Shown here in pieces: positions 48,669 through 58,158 of a stretch of 64,000 nucleotides of DNA. Below the pieces are notes generated by a model that did not search any database, was not told the DNA's origin, and saw only the letters and a program-made list of their open reading frames with translations. This DNA is from Pelagibacteraceae bacterium AG-439-F23 (GTDB taxonomy: Bacteria; Pseudomonadota; Alphaproteobacteria; Pelagibacterales; Pelagibacteraceae): contig QCPT01000001.1 of NCBI GenBank assembly GCA_003212415.1, positions 38,953 to 102,952 of the forward strand, given 5' to 3'. A program made the position numbers and the translations under genes. Every line of letters starts with the position of its first letter. Within the stretch, counting starts at the first letter, position 1.

Positions 48669-50354
48669 TTTTGCTAACCATTTTTTTTCTTTTTCATTTA
48701 AAAATGGTGAAATTTTGGAATATGTTTCCAAATGATAATTAAACAAATAATTTTTTTCATAAGTAGTTAACATTTTTTCGTCAACTAAATCTTTATCAAT
48801 AGGTGCAAAAGTTAGGTTTTCAAAACATAGTTTTTTATTAATTTTTTTTATAAAAACTAAATTTTCAATTCTAATACCAAATCTATTCTCTAAATAATAG
48901 CCAGGTTCATTGCTTACAACCATTCCTTGTTCGAGCTTAATATAATTATTTTTTGATATACTTTGAGGACCTTCATGTACATTTAGAAAGAAGCCAACAC
49001 CATGACCTGTTCCATGTCTAAAGTCTAAACCAATTTCTTTTAAGTTTTGCCTAGCTTTTTTATCAATATTGTGTCCTGTTTTTTCAAAATTAATATCGCT
49101 TTGAGCTACTGCTATATGACCTTTAAGAACTCTAGTAAATAGTTCTTTAATTTTTTTATTAATTTTTGAAAAACAAATTGTTCTTGTTACATCAGTCGTA
49201 CCCCATTTGTATTGTCCACCAGAATCTACTAACAACAAATCATGTTTATTTAATTTTCTATTTGATTGCTTATTAGATCTATAATGAATTATTGCGCCAT
49301 TAGGGCCAGAGCCAGCAATTGTATCAAAACTTGGGTACAAATAATTTTTATTTTTCTTTCTATAATTTTCTAGTTTTTTTTCTACTTTTTGTTCAGTTAA
49401 ATTTAATTTGTTAATATTTTTTATCCAGTATAAAAATTTTGTTAAAGCAACACCGTCTTCTATGTGAGCTTTCTTCATATTATTAATTTCTATTTTATTC
49501 TTTATAGATTTTAAATAATAAATGAAATCATTTCTTCCTTTTATAATGAAATTTGATTTAATTATTTCTTCATTAAATACAGAACAAGTTTTCCCATCTA
49601 TGCAAAAACTTCCAGGTTTAATTGATCTTAAAATTTCAAATAATTTATCTTCTTCATAAAAAAATACTTTTTGATTGATAAATTTATTTTTTATTTTAGA
49701 AATTTTATTAAATTTAGAAAAAAAATAAATTTTTCTATCTTTAGTTAAAATTATATTGCAGTTAGCAATTGGAGAGTTCGGTAGATCTTTACCACGAATA
49801 TTCATTAACCAGCATACATTTTCCCCAGCGCTTACGAAAAGATAGTCTATTTTTTTTTTATTTAAAATTTTAATAACTCTGTTAATTTTTGATTTTGAAC
49901 TTTCTCCAGTAATTTTGTCATCCAATTTATAAAATTTATTATTATCTAAATCCTCATTAATTTTTTTATTAAATAAATTTTCATTTATTGGAGACAAGTC
50001 ACAAGTATTATAAAAATAATGTTTTAGTGAATCATAAGTAAATAATTTTGGATCAAATCCTATATTCAATCTATTTTTAATAGACCTAAAAATGTTTCTT
50101 GGCCAAATTAAAGGAATTTCAAAAATTTTAAATTTTTTCCCAGACTGCTTTTTTGCTTGAATTGTGTATCTTCCATCAACGAAAAGGTAATTTTTTTTTC
50201 TTAATATTATTGCAAAACCTGCAGATCCACTAAAATTAGAAACTAACTCAAGGTTGCTAATTTTCGAATACTCAGTAAAAAATTTATCATTTTTAGGAAC
50301 TATATAACCATCTAAATTTTTTTTAATTATTATATTTTTAATTTTTTTTATCAT
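48660..50354 (-). CDS. pepP: M24-family aminopeptidase P (Xaa-Pro aminopeptidase)
   Basis: Removes N-terminal residues that precede proline. The 564-residue protein belongs to the longer, three-domain aminopeptidase P group: two creatinase-like N-terminal domains followed by the pita-bread catalytic domain. Metal-site motifs are DSGGQYKWGTTDVTR, GHGVGFFLNVHEG, NEPGYY and RIENL. It overlaps the end of uvrD by 17 bp and may share its transcript. Confidence 0.92.
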   Translation of the reverse strand: MIKKIKNIIIKKNLDGYIVPKNDKFFTEYSKISNLELVSNFSGSAGFAIILRKKNYLFVDGRYTIQAKKQSGKKFKIFEIPLIWPRNIFRSIKNRLNIGFDPKLFTYDSLKHYFYNTCDLSPINENLFNKKINEDLDNNKFYKLDDKITGESSKSKINRVIKILNKKKIDYLFVSAGENVCWLMNIRGKDLPNSPIANCNIILTKDRKIYFFSKFNKISKIKNKFINQKVFFYEEDKLFEILRSIKPGSFCIDGKTCSVFNEEIIKSNFIIKGRNDFIYYLKSIKNKIEINNMKKAHIEDGVALTKFLYWIKNINKLNLTEQKVEKKLENYRKKNKNYLYPSFDTIAGSGPNGAIIHYRSNKQSNRKLNKHDLLLVDSGGQYKWGTTDVTRTICFSKINKKIKELFTRVLKGHIAVAQSDINFEKTGHNIDKKARQNLKEIGLDFRHGTGHGVGFFLNVHEGPQSISKNNYIKLEQGMVVSNEPGYYLENRFGIRIENLVFIKKINKKLCFENLTFAPIDKDLVDEKMLTTYEKNYLFNYHLETYSKISPFLNEKEKKWLAKLI

Positions 50355-52374
50355 TTAATTTTTTTTGGTATCTAATCCAACCTGGGCTTCTTATTTCTTC
50401 ATCAAAATCTATATCTTGATTAAATTCAAAATCTTCAGAACTTTCATCAATAAAATTATTATTTTTTTTTATATACTCTTCTGGTAGTTCATCCACAAAT
50501 CTTGATGCCATACTGTCCATCCAGTCTCCTTGATAAAATCTATTCATTGAAAATGAAATTTTTGCTAATTTTTTGGCTCTAGTAATCCCAACATATGCCA
50601 ATCTTCTTTCTTCTTCTAATCCATTTTCTCCTTTTTCTTCAATACTTTTTTGATGAGGAAACAATCCTTCTTCCCAGCCTGGTAAAAAAACAACATCAAA
50701 CTCTAAACCTTTTGATGAATGCATTGTCATTAAATTTACTTTTTCATTTTGCCAATTTTGATCAAGCGATGTGGCAAGAGAAACATGTTCCAAAAAACTC
50801 TCAAGATTATCAAATTCTTTCATAGCATTTAAAAGTTCTTTAATATTTTCTAAACGGTTTTCATTTTCTAAATCTTTTTTATTTTTCAACATTTCACTGT
50901 ATCCAGATTCGTCCAATATAATTTGCAATAATTTATTATGATTAATATTATTTCTTAAATCATTTCTCCATTTTTTTAAGAAATTTAATAATGAATTTAA
51001 TCCAATTTTTGTTTTAGGTTTAATTTTATTTTCTTCTATTAATTTATTAGACGCTATTTCTAATGAGCATTTATTTTTATTTGCATATTCATTGATATTT
51101 TTAATGGTTGTGTCCCCTATAGATCTTTTTGGAATATTAATTATTCTCTCAAAAGATAAATCATCTAAAGGTTGATGAACCACTCTTAAATATGCAATGC
51201 AATCTTTAATTTCTGCTCTTTCATAAAATTTAATACCTCCCACTATTCTGTAAGGAATTCCAATTTTTAAAAACCTTTCTTCAAATTCTCTAGTTTGAAA
51301 AATTGCTCTAACCAATATCGCAATTTCATTTAAAGAATATTTTTTTTTTAGATTCTCAATTTTAGAACCAATTTCTATTGCTTCATCTTTTACATTTCTA
51401 AAACATGTTAAGGATACTTTTTCCCCATCATCATGGTTTGTGAATAATTTTTTTCCTACTCTATTTTGATTATTTTCAATTAAGTTTGAAGCAACATTTA
51501 AAATATTTTGAGTAGATCTATAATTTTTTTCTAAACGAATAATCTTTGTATTCTCATAAACTTTATCAAATTCTAAAAAATTTTTTATTTCGGCTCCTCT
51601 CCAACTATATATTGACTGATCATCATCACCAACGCAGCAGATATTTTTATTATATTTTGACAAATGTTTTAACCATTCACTTTGAATAAAATTTGTATCT
51701 TGATATTCATCTACCAATATATATTTAAATTTTTTTGAGTATAACTCTGAGATGTCTCTATAATTTTCAAATATTTTAACTGTATGTAAAATTAAATCAC
51801 TAAAATCAGCAGCATTTAAATCAATTAATTTTTTTTGATAAATTTTATAAATTTCTAGAAAATTTTTTTCTAATGGATTCTTTTTTTTTATAATTACATC
51901 GTCAGGATAAAAACCTTTATTTTTCCACTTATCAATTATTGCCAATATATATTTAGGTGATATTTTTTTAGTATCCACATTTTCTGCTTTACAAATATTT
52001 TTTATCAATCTTTCCTGATCTGTTTGATCTATTATTGAAAAATTGCTTTTTAAACCAACTGCATCAGCATGCTTTCTTAGAAGTTTTGCACTTATAGAAT
52101 GAAAAGTTCCTAGCCATGGCAAACCTGTAGCTTCTTTTCTAAGTAATTTTGAAACTCTTATTTGCATTTCTTTTGCAGCTTTATTTGTAAATGTGACCGC
52201 AAGTATTTGATTTGGAAAAGCTTTGTGTTGTTTAATTATATGTGCAATTCTTGATGTTAGCACTCTGGTTTTCCCAGAACCTGCTCCCGCAACTATTAGT
52301 AGAGGCCCTTCAATGTGTAGAGTTGCTTCTTTTTGATTCTCATTTAAATTATTTAAATATTCTGAATTTAACAT
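50338..52374 (-). CDS. uvrD: UvrD/PcrA-type DNA helicase
   Basis: Superfamily 1A 3'-5' helicase used in excision repair and in clearing replication blocks. The 678 residues show LNENQKEA (Q motif), Walker A AGAGSGKT at 29-36, TFTNKAAKEM, VDEYQDTN, DDDQSIYSWRGA, RLEKNYRS, VNLMTMHSSKGLEFDVVF and RLAYVGITRAKK. All helicase motifs look intact. With UvrB and UvrC, the window holds three of the excision repair proteins. Confidence 0.96.
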   Translation of the reverse strand: MLNSEYLNNLNENQKEATLHIEGPLLIVAGAGSGKTRVLTSRIAHIIKQHKAFPNQILAVTFTNKAAKEMQIRVSKLLRKEATGLPWLGTFHSISAKLLRKHADAVGLKSNFSIIDQTDQERLIKNICKAENVDTKKISPKYILAIIDKWKNKGFYPDDVIIKKKNPLEKNFLEIYKIYQKKLIDLNAADFSDLILHTVKIFENYRDISELYSKKFKYILVDEYQDTNFIQSEWLKHLSKYNKNICCVGDDDQSIYSWRGAEIKNFLEFDKVYENTKIIRLEKNYRSTQNILNVASNLIENNQNRVGKKLFTNHDDGEKVSLTCFRNVKDEAIEIGSKIENLKKKYSLNEIAILVRAIFQTREFEERFLKIGIPYRIVGGIKFYERAEIKDCIAYLRVVHQPLDDLSFERIINIPKRSIGDTTIKNINEYANKNKCSLEIASNKLIEENKIKPKTKIGLNSLLNFLKKWRNDLRNNINHNKLLQIILDESGYSEMLKNKKDLENENRLENIKELLNAMKEFDNLESFLEHVSLATSLDQNWQNEKVNLMTMHSSKGLEFDVVFLPGWEEGLFPHQKSIEEKGENGLEEERRLAYVGITRAKKLAKISFSMNRFYQGDWMDSMASRFVDELPEEYIKKNNNFIDESSEDFEFNQDIDFDEEIRSPGWIRYQKKLNDKKN

Positions 52375-52408
52375 TTATATTTTTATAGTATAAGCCATAT
52401 TAATTTTT

Positions 52409-53776
52409 ATGAGTAAAACAAAAACAATTAATTCTTCCAAGTTTATTTTACCTTCAATTATAATATTTTTTAGTACAATTTTATTTTTATCATTACCAGT
52501 TTTATTAAATTATAATAGTATACAAAATATAATTGAGAAAAAAGTTTCTTCAGAATTTAAGATTAATTTAAAAATTTTAGATGATATTTCATTAAAAATT
52601 TTTCCAAGGCCTCATTATTTAGTAAAAAAAGCGAATATAGATTTAAATATTGAAAATGATAATTCATCATTAATTGAAACAAATAATTTAAGAATTTTTA
52701 TTCCTTTTAAAACAATTTACTCAAGATCAAATCCAATAATCAAAGAAATTGAATTACAAAAAGTTAACATTTATTTTAAAATAGATGATATTTTAGACTT
52801 CAGAAATCATCTTTATTATAAAATAAATAAACCCATCTATATTAAAAATAGTAAATTTTTTTTTCTAGATAAAAATAACGAAACCATTTTTATTTCTCCT
52901 ATAAAAAAAATAAATTATTCTATTAATAAAAAAAGCAATTCTAAAGAATTAAAAATTAAAGGAAATATATTTGATATTAAATATCATTCATCTTGGGAAA
53001 GATTTTATAATAATCCAAAAAACTCTTTAAATGAAATAAAATTAAAAAATCCAAATTTATATATTAAAAATTTTTTTTCATATCTAAATAAGTCAAATTT
53101 TAGTGGCAATAGTTCAATTAATTTTTTAAAGGATGAGATTAATATTAATTATTTAATGAAAGATAATAAAATTTTTATTAATTCTCCCAATTTAAATAAA
53201 AATCAAAAAATTAAATTAAATTCAACAATTGAACTAGATCCATTTTTTTTTAATGCAATGATTGAAATTAATAAAAAAGATACTACTTTTTTAATTGATA
53301 ATTTATTAAATATTATCTTAAACACAAATAAGGAATATTTAGAAAATATTAATGGAAATTTGACTTTAGTTCTTAACAATTTAAAAAATTCAATAATTGA
53401 TAATGGAAAAATTAACTTATCTATTAAAGAAAATGTAATTAAATTAGAAAACTCATTATTTGAGATTAAAGACATTGGAAAAATAAAATCAGATTTTAGA
53501 TATTATGAAAATAAAGGAGATTTAATATTTACATCAGAAAATATATTTGAAATAACTAATAAAAAAGAATTTTCCAGAAAATTTCAGTTAAGCTCAAAAA
53601 ACCTAAAAAAAATCAATAGAATATATTTTGATTTAGAAAAAAATATTGATAATGATGAAGTATCTATTTCTAATATATATTTTAATAAAATTGATAAAAA
53701 AAACTTTTCAGAAGAATATTATATAGTTAAAAATATACAGTTGTTAAAAGCTTTAATTAGAAAATTATTACCTTAA
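52409..53776 (+). CDS. AsmA-like membrane-anchored protein
   Basis: A 455-residue protein with an N-terminal membrane segment near 12-32 and a long periplasmic part rich in beta-strand, lysine and asparagine. The opening pattern (membrane anchor, then [20 protein letters not shown]) resembles the AsmA N-terminus, a family linked to phospholipid transport between membranes. AsmA family members are often longer, so this may be a short member. The sequence is poorly conserved. Its stop interlocks with that of fumC. Confidence 0.65.
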   Translation: MSKTKTINSSKFILPSIIIFFSTILFLSLPVLLNYNSIQNIIEKKVSSEFKINLKILDDISLKIFPRPHYLVKKANIDLNIENDNSSLIETNNLRIFIPFKTIYSRSNPIIKEIELQKVNIYFKIDDILDFRNHLYYKINKPIYIKNSKFFFLDKNNETIFISPIKKINYSINKKSNSKELKIKGNIFDIKYHSSWERFYNNPKNSLNEIKLKNPNLYIKNFFSYLNKSNFSGNSSINFLKDEININYLMKDNKIFINSPNLNKNQKIKLNSTIELDPFFFNAMIEINKKDTTFLIDNLLNIILNTNKEYLENINGNLTLVLNNLKNSIIDNGKINLSIKENVIKLENSLFEIKDIGKIKSDFRYYENKGDLIFTSENIFEITNKKEFSRKFQLSSKNLKKINRIYFDLEKNIDNDEVSISNIYFNKIDKKNFSEEYYIVKNIQLLKALIRKLLP

Positions 53777-55161
53777 TTTGGTCCAATCATCTTTATTGGA
53801 TTAACAATTTTATCGTATTCCTTTTCGCTTATTAGCCCAGTATTTAAAGCTTCATATTTTAATTTTGTATTATTCTTCAATGCTTTTTTTGCAATTTTTG
53901 CTGCATTGTCATAGCCTATTCTGGGTGCCAAAGCAGTTACTAACATTAGTGAATTGTCTAAATGTTCCTTAATTTTTAATTTATTTGCTTTAATTCCTTT
54001 GACACAATACAGCGTAAAATTTTTTACACTATCTGCTAATATATCAATTGATTGTAGAACATTATGAGCAATCAAAGGTTTGAAAACATTTAACTCAAAG
54101 TGTCCATGGGTACCTGCTATAGATATTCCAGTATGATTTCCAATAACTTTAACACAAACCATAGTTACGGCTTCACATTGAGTAGGATTAACTTTTCCTG
54201 GCATGATTGAGGATCCCGGTTCATTTTCTGGCAGTATAAGTTCACCGTAACCAGCTCTTGGACCAGAACCAAGGAATCTAATATCATTTGAAATTTTCAT
54301 TAATGCTACTGCACAAGAATTTAAAGCTCCTGAGAAACTTACTATGGCATCATGTGCCGCCAGTTCCGAGAATTTATTTGGTGCTGGTTTAAATGATATT
54401 TTACAATATTTTCTAATTTCCTTAGCAATTTTTTTGTCAAAATTTTTTTTTGTGTTTAGGCCAGTTCCCACTGCAGTTCCTCCTTGTGCTAAAAATAAAA
54501 TATCTTTCGAGCTAAACTTTATTCTTTCTATACTTTTTTTAATCTGTTCATAATAGCCTGAAAATTCCTGTCCCAAAGTAAGAGGAGTTGCATCTTGTAA
54601 GTGCGTTCTTCCAATTTTTACAATTTTTTTAAACTCAATTGATTTTTTTTTTAAGGAGTTTTCTAATAATTTTAAGCTCGGCAATAACTTGTTAATTGTT
54701 TCTGTTGCAACAGAGATATGCATTGCTGTCGGAAAAACATCATTTGTAGATTGAGACTTATTAACATGGTCATTTGGATGAACAGGTTTTTTGCTTCCTT
54801 TTTTTCCTTTAAGTATTTCAATGGCTCTATTCGCAATAACTTCATTTACGTTCATATTTGTTTGAGTACCAGAACCTGTTTGCCATACTTTTAAAGGAAA
54901 ATTATTTTCAAGTTTTCCAGAAATAACTTCATTTGAAGCTTTTACAATTGCATTACTTATATTTCTAGGTATCAAGCCATCTTTTCTATGAACAATCGCA
55001 GCAGATCTTTTTATAATTGCTATAGATCGAATTATTGAAGGGTTTACAAGGATTTTTCCAATATTAAAAAACTTATTAGACCTTTCTGTAGATGCGCCCC
55101 AGTATTTGTCGGCTGGAACATTTATAGCACCTATGCTGTCATATTCTTTTCTTTTTTTCAT
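53773..55161 (-). CDS. fumC: Fumarate hydratase, class II
   Basis: Iron-independent fumarase of the TCA cycle, converting fumarate to malate. The 462 residues include [49 protein letters not shown] and the signature [15 protein letters not shown]. Length and motifs are typical of the tetrameric enzyme. Divergent from the MazG-like gene across 62 bp. Confidence 0.97.
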   Translation of the reverse strand: MKKRKEYDSIGAINVPADKYWGASTERSNKFFNIGKILVNPSIIRSIAIIKRSAAIVHRKDGLIPRNISNAIVKASNEVISGKLENNFPLKVWQTGSGTQTNMNVNEVIANRAIEILKGKKGSKKPVHPNDHVNKSQSTNDVFPTAMHISVATETINKLLPSLKLLENSLKKKSIEFKKIVKIGRTHLQDATPLTLGQEFSGYYEQIKKSIERIKFSSKDILFLAQGGTAVGTGLNTKKNFDKKIAKEIRKYCKISFKPAPNKFSELAAHDAIVSFSGALNSCAVALMKISNDIRFLGSGPRAGYGELILPENEPGSSIMPGKVNPTQCEAVTMVCVKVIGNHTGISIAGTHGHFELNVFKPLIAHNVLQSIDILADSVKNFTLYCVKGIKANKLKIKEHLDNSLMLVTALAPRIGYDNAAKIAKKALKNNTKLKYEALNTGLISEKEYDKIVNPIKMIGPN

Positions 55162-55223
55162 TTATTTGAATAATTAAAGTATTTTATTTATATACTAGTT
55201 TTAACAAATCTTACAGGAGTAAA

Positions 55224-55595
55224 ATGACAAACTTTCAAAAGGTAAAAACATTTATGGAAACATTTGGCCAAGAAGTAAAATCAATACCATCTTTTAGTAC
55301 AGAAAAAATTAATGAATTAAGATACAATTTGATCAATGAAGAACTTGAAGAACTCAAGCAAGCAATATTAAACAAAGATTTATTAGAAGTTGCTGATGCT
55401 TTAACCGATATATTATACGTAACTTATGGAGCAGGACACGCATTTGGAATAGATTTAGACAGTTGTTTTGAAGAAGTTCAAAACTCCAATATGAGCAAAT
55501 TAGGAGAAGATGGAAAGCCTATTTATAATGATGCAGGAAAGGTTATGAAAGGTCCCAATTATTTTAAACCCGATTTGTCAAAATTTGTAAAATAA
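55224..55595 (+). CDS. MazG-like all-alpha NTP pyrophosphohydrolase
   Basis: A 123-residue protein of the all-alpha NTP pyrophosphatase superfamily (PRA-PH/MazG group). The metal site is visible as NEELEELKQAI and EVADALTDILYVTYG, the E-x-x-E and E-x-x-D arrangement. The C-terminal tail (GEDGKPIYNDAGKVMKGPNY) resembles that of phage and bacterial HisE-like relatives. It may remove non-canonical nucleotides; the substrate is not known. A clear AGGAG ribosome site precedes the ATG. Confidence 0.82.
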   Translation: MTNFQKVKTFMETFGQEVKSIPSFSTEKINELRYNLINEELEELKQAILNKDLLEVADALTDILYVTYGAGHAFGIDLDSCFEEVQNSNMSKLGEDGKPIYNDAGKVMKGPNYFKPDLSKFVK

Positions 55596-55597
55596 AT

Positions 55598-56482
55598 TTA
55601 TAACCAATCTGGCTTTAGAATTTTAATTTTTGCACTTCCACACATATACGTATTTTCAAAGTCTAATAGATTGTTTTGAATTTTAATTAAAGCAAAAGGA
55701 TTTTTATTTTTTATAAGCAATTTTCCTACTTCTTTTTTTTCTTTAGAAAATATTTCATCACTATTGATTGTTCCTTCAACAGTTTTTATTGCAAGCAGTC
55801 TTTTATTTAATTTATTTTTATGTTTTATTCTTGCCGTATTTTCTTGCCCAACATAACAACCTTTTTTATAATCAATTCCATTTAGTTCTTCATAATTACA
55901 CTCAATTCCAAATATTTTGTTTTGTAAATTTATATTATCAATTTGCGAAACTCCTAGATCGTGGCTAAATTTATAATAATCTTCAATGTTGGCTGTATTT
56001 AACTTTAATTTATTTAGTGACAAATTTAGTTTTTCTAAATTAATTATTATTCTTGCACCCAATTTTTTTAATCTTGGATCAATAAAAATTGTATCTTCAT
56101 TATACTTAATTGTGAATCCTTCTGAATTACTAGTAGAATCAAGACTTAAAAATTTTTCTTTACTTATTGCAGCAACAACAAATTCATTACTTAAGTTTAA
56201 AATTTCAACTTTTGATCTTAACTTGTATGAAGTTAATTTATTGTAAAGTTGGTCAATATTTTTCTTTTCACAGTCTAAGAAATATCCAGATTTGTGTTTT
56301 ATTATCAAAAAATCAAATAAGTATTTTCCTTGAGGTGTTAATAATGCTGCAAAGCAACTCATTTCAGTAGTTACTTTTTCAATATCATTTGTAATAAGAT
56401 TCTGTAAGAATTCTTTTACATCTTCTCCATTTAGGTAAAGTAAACCTCTATCTTCTAATATGTATACATCGTCTTTTTTCAT
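55598..56482 (-). CDS. ygfZ: YgfZ/IBA57-type folate-binding protein
   Basis: A GcvT-fold protein that uses tetrahydrofolate in maintenance of some Fe-S enzymes. The 294 residues carry the defining motif KGCYVGQE at 207-214 with its conserved cysteine, and the N-terminal GEDVKEFLQNLITNDIEK block typical of the family. Its link to Fe-S enzymes such as MiaB is from studies of E. coli. Divergent from the dihydroorotase gene across 43 bp. Confidence 0.92.
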   Translation of the reverse strand: MKKDDVYILEDRGLLYLNGEDVKEFLQNLITNDIEKVTTEMSCFAALLTPQGKYLFDFLIIKHKSGYFLDCEKKNIDQLYNKLTSYKLRSKVEILNLSNEFVVAAISKEKFLSLDSTSNSEGFTIKYNEDTIFIDPRLKKLGARIIINLEKLNLSLNKLKLNTANIEDYYKFSHDLGVSQIDNINLQNKIFGIECNYEELNGIDYKKGCYVGQENTARIKHKNKLNKRLLAIKTVEGTINSDEIFSKEKKEVGKLLIKNKNPFALIKIQNNLLDFENTYMCGSAKIKILKPDWL

Positions 56483-56525
56483 AATTGATTGATCGGAATT
56501 AATAATATAATAACTTTTTTTATAA

Positions 56526-57833
56526 ATGTTAGATCTAATAATAAAAAATGGTTCTTGTTACATTGATAAAGATCTTAAAAATCAAGATATAGCAATTAAA
56601 GATGGTAAAATAGTTGAAATTGGTAAAGTTGATAAAGAAGCTAAAGAAATATTTGATGCAAAAGGTTTAACTGTTTTACCGGGATGTATAGATACCCAAA
56701 CACATTTTAGAGAACCTGGTTCCACCGATACAGAAGATCTTCACTCTGGAAGTAAGGCCGCAATAGCCGGAGGGATTACCAGTGTATTTGAAATGCCCAA
56801 CACTAATCCACCAACATCAACAAAAGTAGAATTTCAAAAAAAATTAAATCTTGCTAAAAATAGAATGTATTGCAATTATGCTTTTTATTTTGGTGCAACA
56901 GCAGATAATGCAAATGAATTAGCAGATTTAGAAAATTTAGAGGGTTGTTGTGGAATTAAACTTTTTGCAGGATCTTCAACTGGCAACCTTTTAGTTGCTG
57001 AAGAGAAGGACATTGAAAAGGTGTTTCAGAGTAGTTCAAAAGTTGTTGCTGTGCACTCTGAAGATGAAGCAATTTTAAATGTTAACAAAAAATTAATTAA
57101 AAAAGGCGATGTTCATTCCCATCCAGTTTGGAGAAGTGCAGAATGTGCAATCTCGTCTACTAGAAGAATTGTAAGAATTGCTGAGCGTTATAAAAAAAAG
57201 GCACACATACTTCATATTACCACAAAAGAAGAAATTGATTTTCTTTCACAACATAAAGGAAATATTACATTCGAGATAACTCCTCAGCATTTAACGATTT
57301 ATGCCCCAGATTGTTATGACAAACTAGGAACTTACGCTCAGATGAATCCGCCCTTAAGAGATAAATCTCATTATGACAGATTATGGTATGGAGTAAGAAA
57401 TAATTTTAATGACACAATTGGATCAGATCACGCCCCACATTTAAAAACAAATAAAGATAAGGAATATCCAGATTCACCATCAGGTATGCCAGGAGTACAG
57501 ACACTTATGTCTGTAATGCTAAATCATGTTAATGATGGCAAACTATCTCTCAATCAATTGATTAATCTTGTTTGTGAAAATCCAGTGAAGATATTTGGAA
57601 TTCAAGATAAAGGTTTTATCAAAGAAGGTTTTGATGCAGATTTTACAATAGTTGATTTAAATAAAGTTATAGAGATTAAAAACGAAAATATAGAAAGTAA
57701 ATGTGGATGGTCACCATTTCATGGATATAAATTTAAAGGCACTCCTGTTGCAACAATTGTTAATGGTGAAACAAAAATGAAAAATGGAAAATTATTAGGA
57801 GATCCTTCTGGAAAGCCAATGATATTTAAATAA
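56526..57833 (+). CDS. pyrC: Dihydroorotase, class I-like
   Basis: Amidohydrolase expected to close carbamoyl-aspartate to dihydroorotate in pyrimidine synthesis. The 435 residues include DTQTHFREPGSTDTEDLHSGSKAAIAGG, MPNTNPP, GIKLFAGSSTG with the likely carbamylated lysine, VVAVHSED, AHILHITT and GSDHAPH. The first histidine of the usual HxH metal pair is Gln58, with His60 kept. I recall this DTQ variant in other alphaproteobacteria. Allantoinase or hydantoinase are related alternatives, but no allied pathway genes are nearby. Confidence 0.85.
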   Translation: MLDLIIKNGSCYIDKDLKNQDIAIKDGKIVEIGKVDKEAKEIFDAKGLTVLPGCIDTQTHFREPGSTDTEDLHSGSKAAIAGGITSVFEMPNTNPPTSTKVEFQKKLNLAKNRMYCNYAFYFGATADNANELADLENLEGCCGIKLFAGSSTGNLLVAEEKDIEKVFQSSSKVVAVHSEDEAILNVNKKLIKKGDVHSHPVWRSAECAISSTRRIVRIAERYKKKAHILHITTKEEIDFLSQHKGNITFEITPQHLTIYAPDCYDKLGTYAQMNPPLRDKSHYDRLWYGVRNNFNDTIGSDHAPHLKTNKDKEYPDSPSGMPGVQTLMSVMLNHVNDGKLSLNQLINLVCENPVKIFGIQDKGFIKEGFDADFTIVDLNKVIEIKNENIESKCGWSPFHGYKFKGTPVATIVNGETKMKNGKLLGDPSGKPMIFK

Positions 57834-58158
57834 CTTTTGAAGAAAAGGTATTTACCAAAACAACACCAGCTACAATTAAAAATAATCCTAAGATAGCTTG
57901 CCAACTAAGGCTTTGTTTGAAAAAAAAATAACCAAATATTGCTATAGTGAATATTCCTAAACCACTCCAAGTTGCATAAACAATAGCAATTGGGATTTTG
58001 TGTATTACATGAGTAAGACAATATAATGCTGTCAGGTAACAAGTGGCAGCTACTACTGTCGGTATTGGTTTGGTGAAATTTTGAGTAGATGGAAGAAGTA
58101 ATGTGCCTGCAACTTCACAGAAAATTGCAATGAACATAAAAATGTAAGCCTTAGTCAT
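57826..58158 (-). CDS. SMR-family small multidrug transporter
   Basis: A 110-residue protein with four membrane helices. Glu15 in the first helix (FCEVAGTLLL) is the proton and substrate site of the EmrE family, and YATWSGLG is the usual helix 3 motif. It could export cationic compounds or, as in some relatives, guanidinium or polyamines. It overlaps pyrC by 8 bp at the stop codons and overlaps the end of prpE by 8 bp, suggesting co-transcription with prpE. Confidence 0.88.
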   Translation of the reverse strand: MTKAYIFMFIAIFCEVAGTLLLPSTQNFTKPIPTVVAATCYLTALYCLTHVIHKIPIAIVYATWSGLGIFTIAIFGYFFFKQSLSWQAILGLFLIVAGVVLVNTFSSKVI

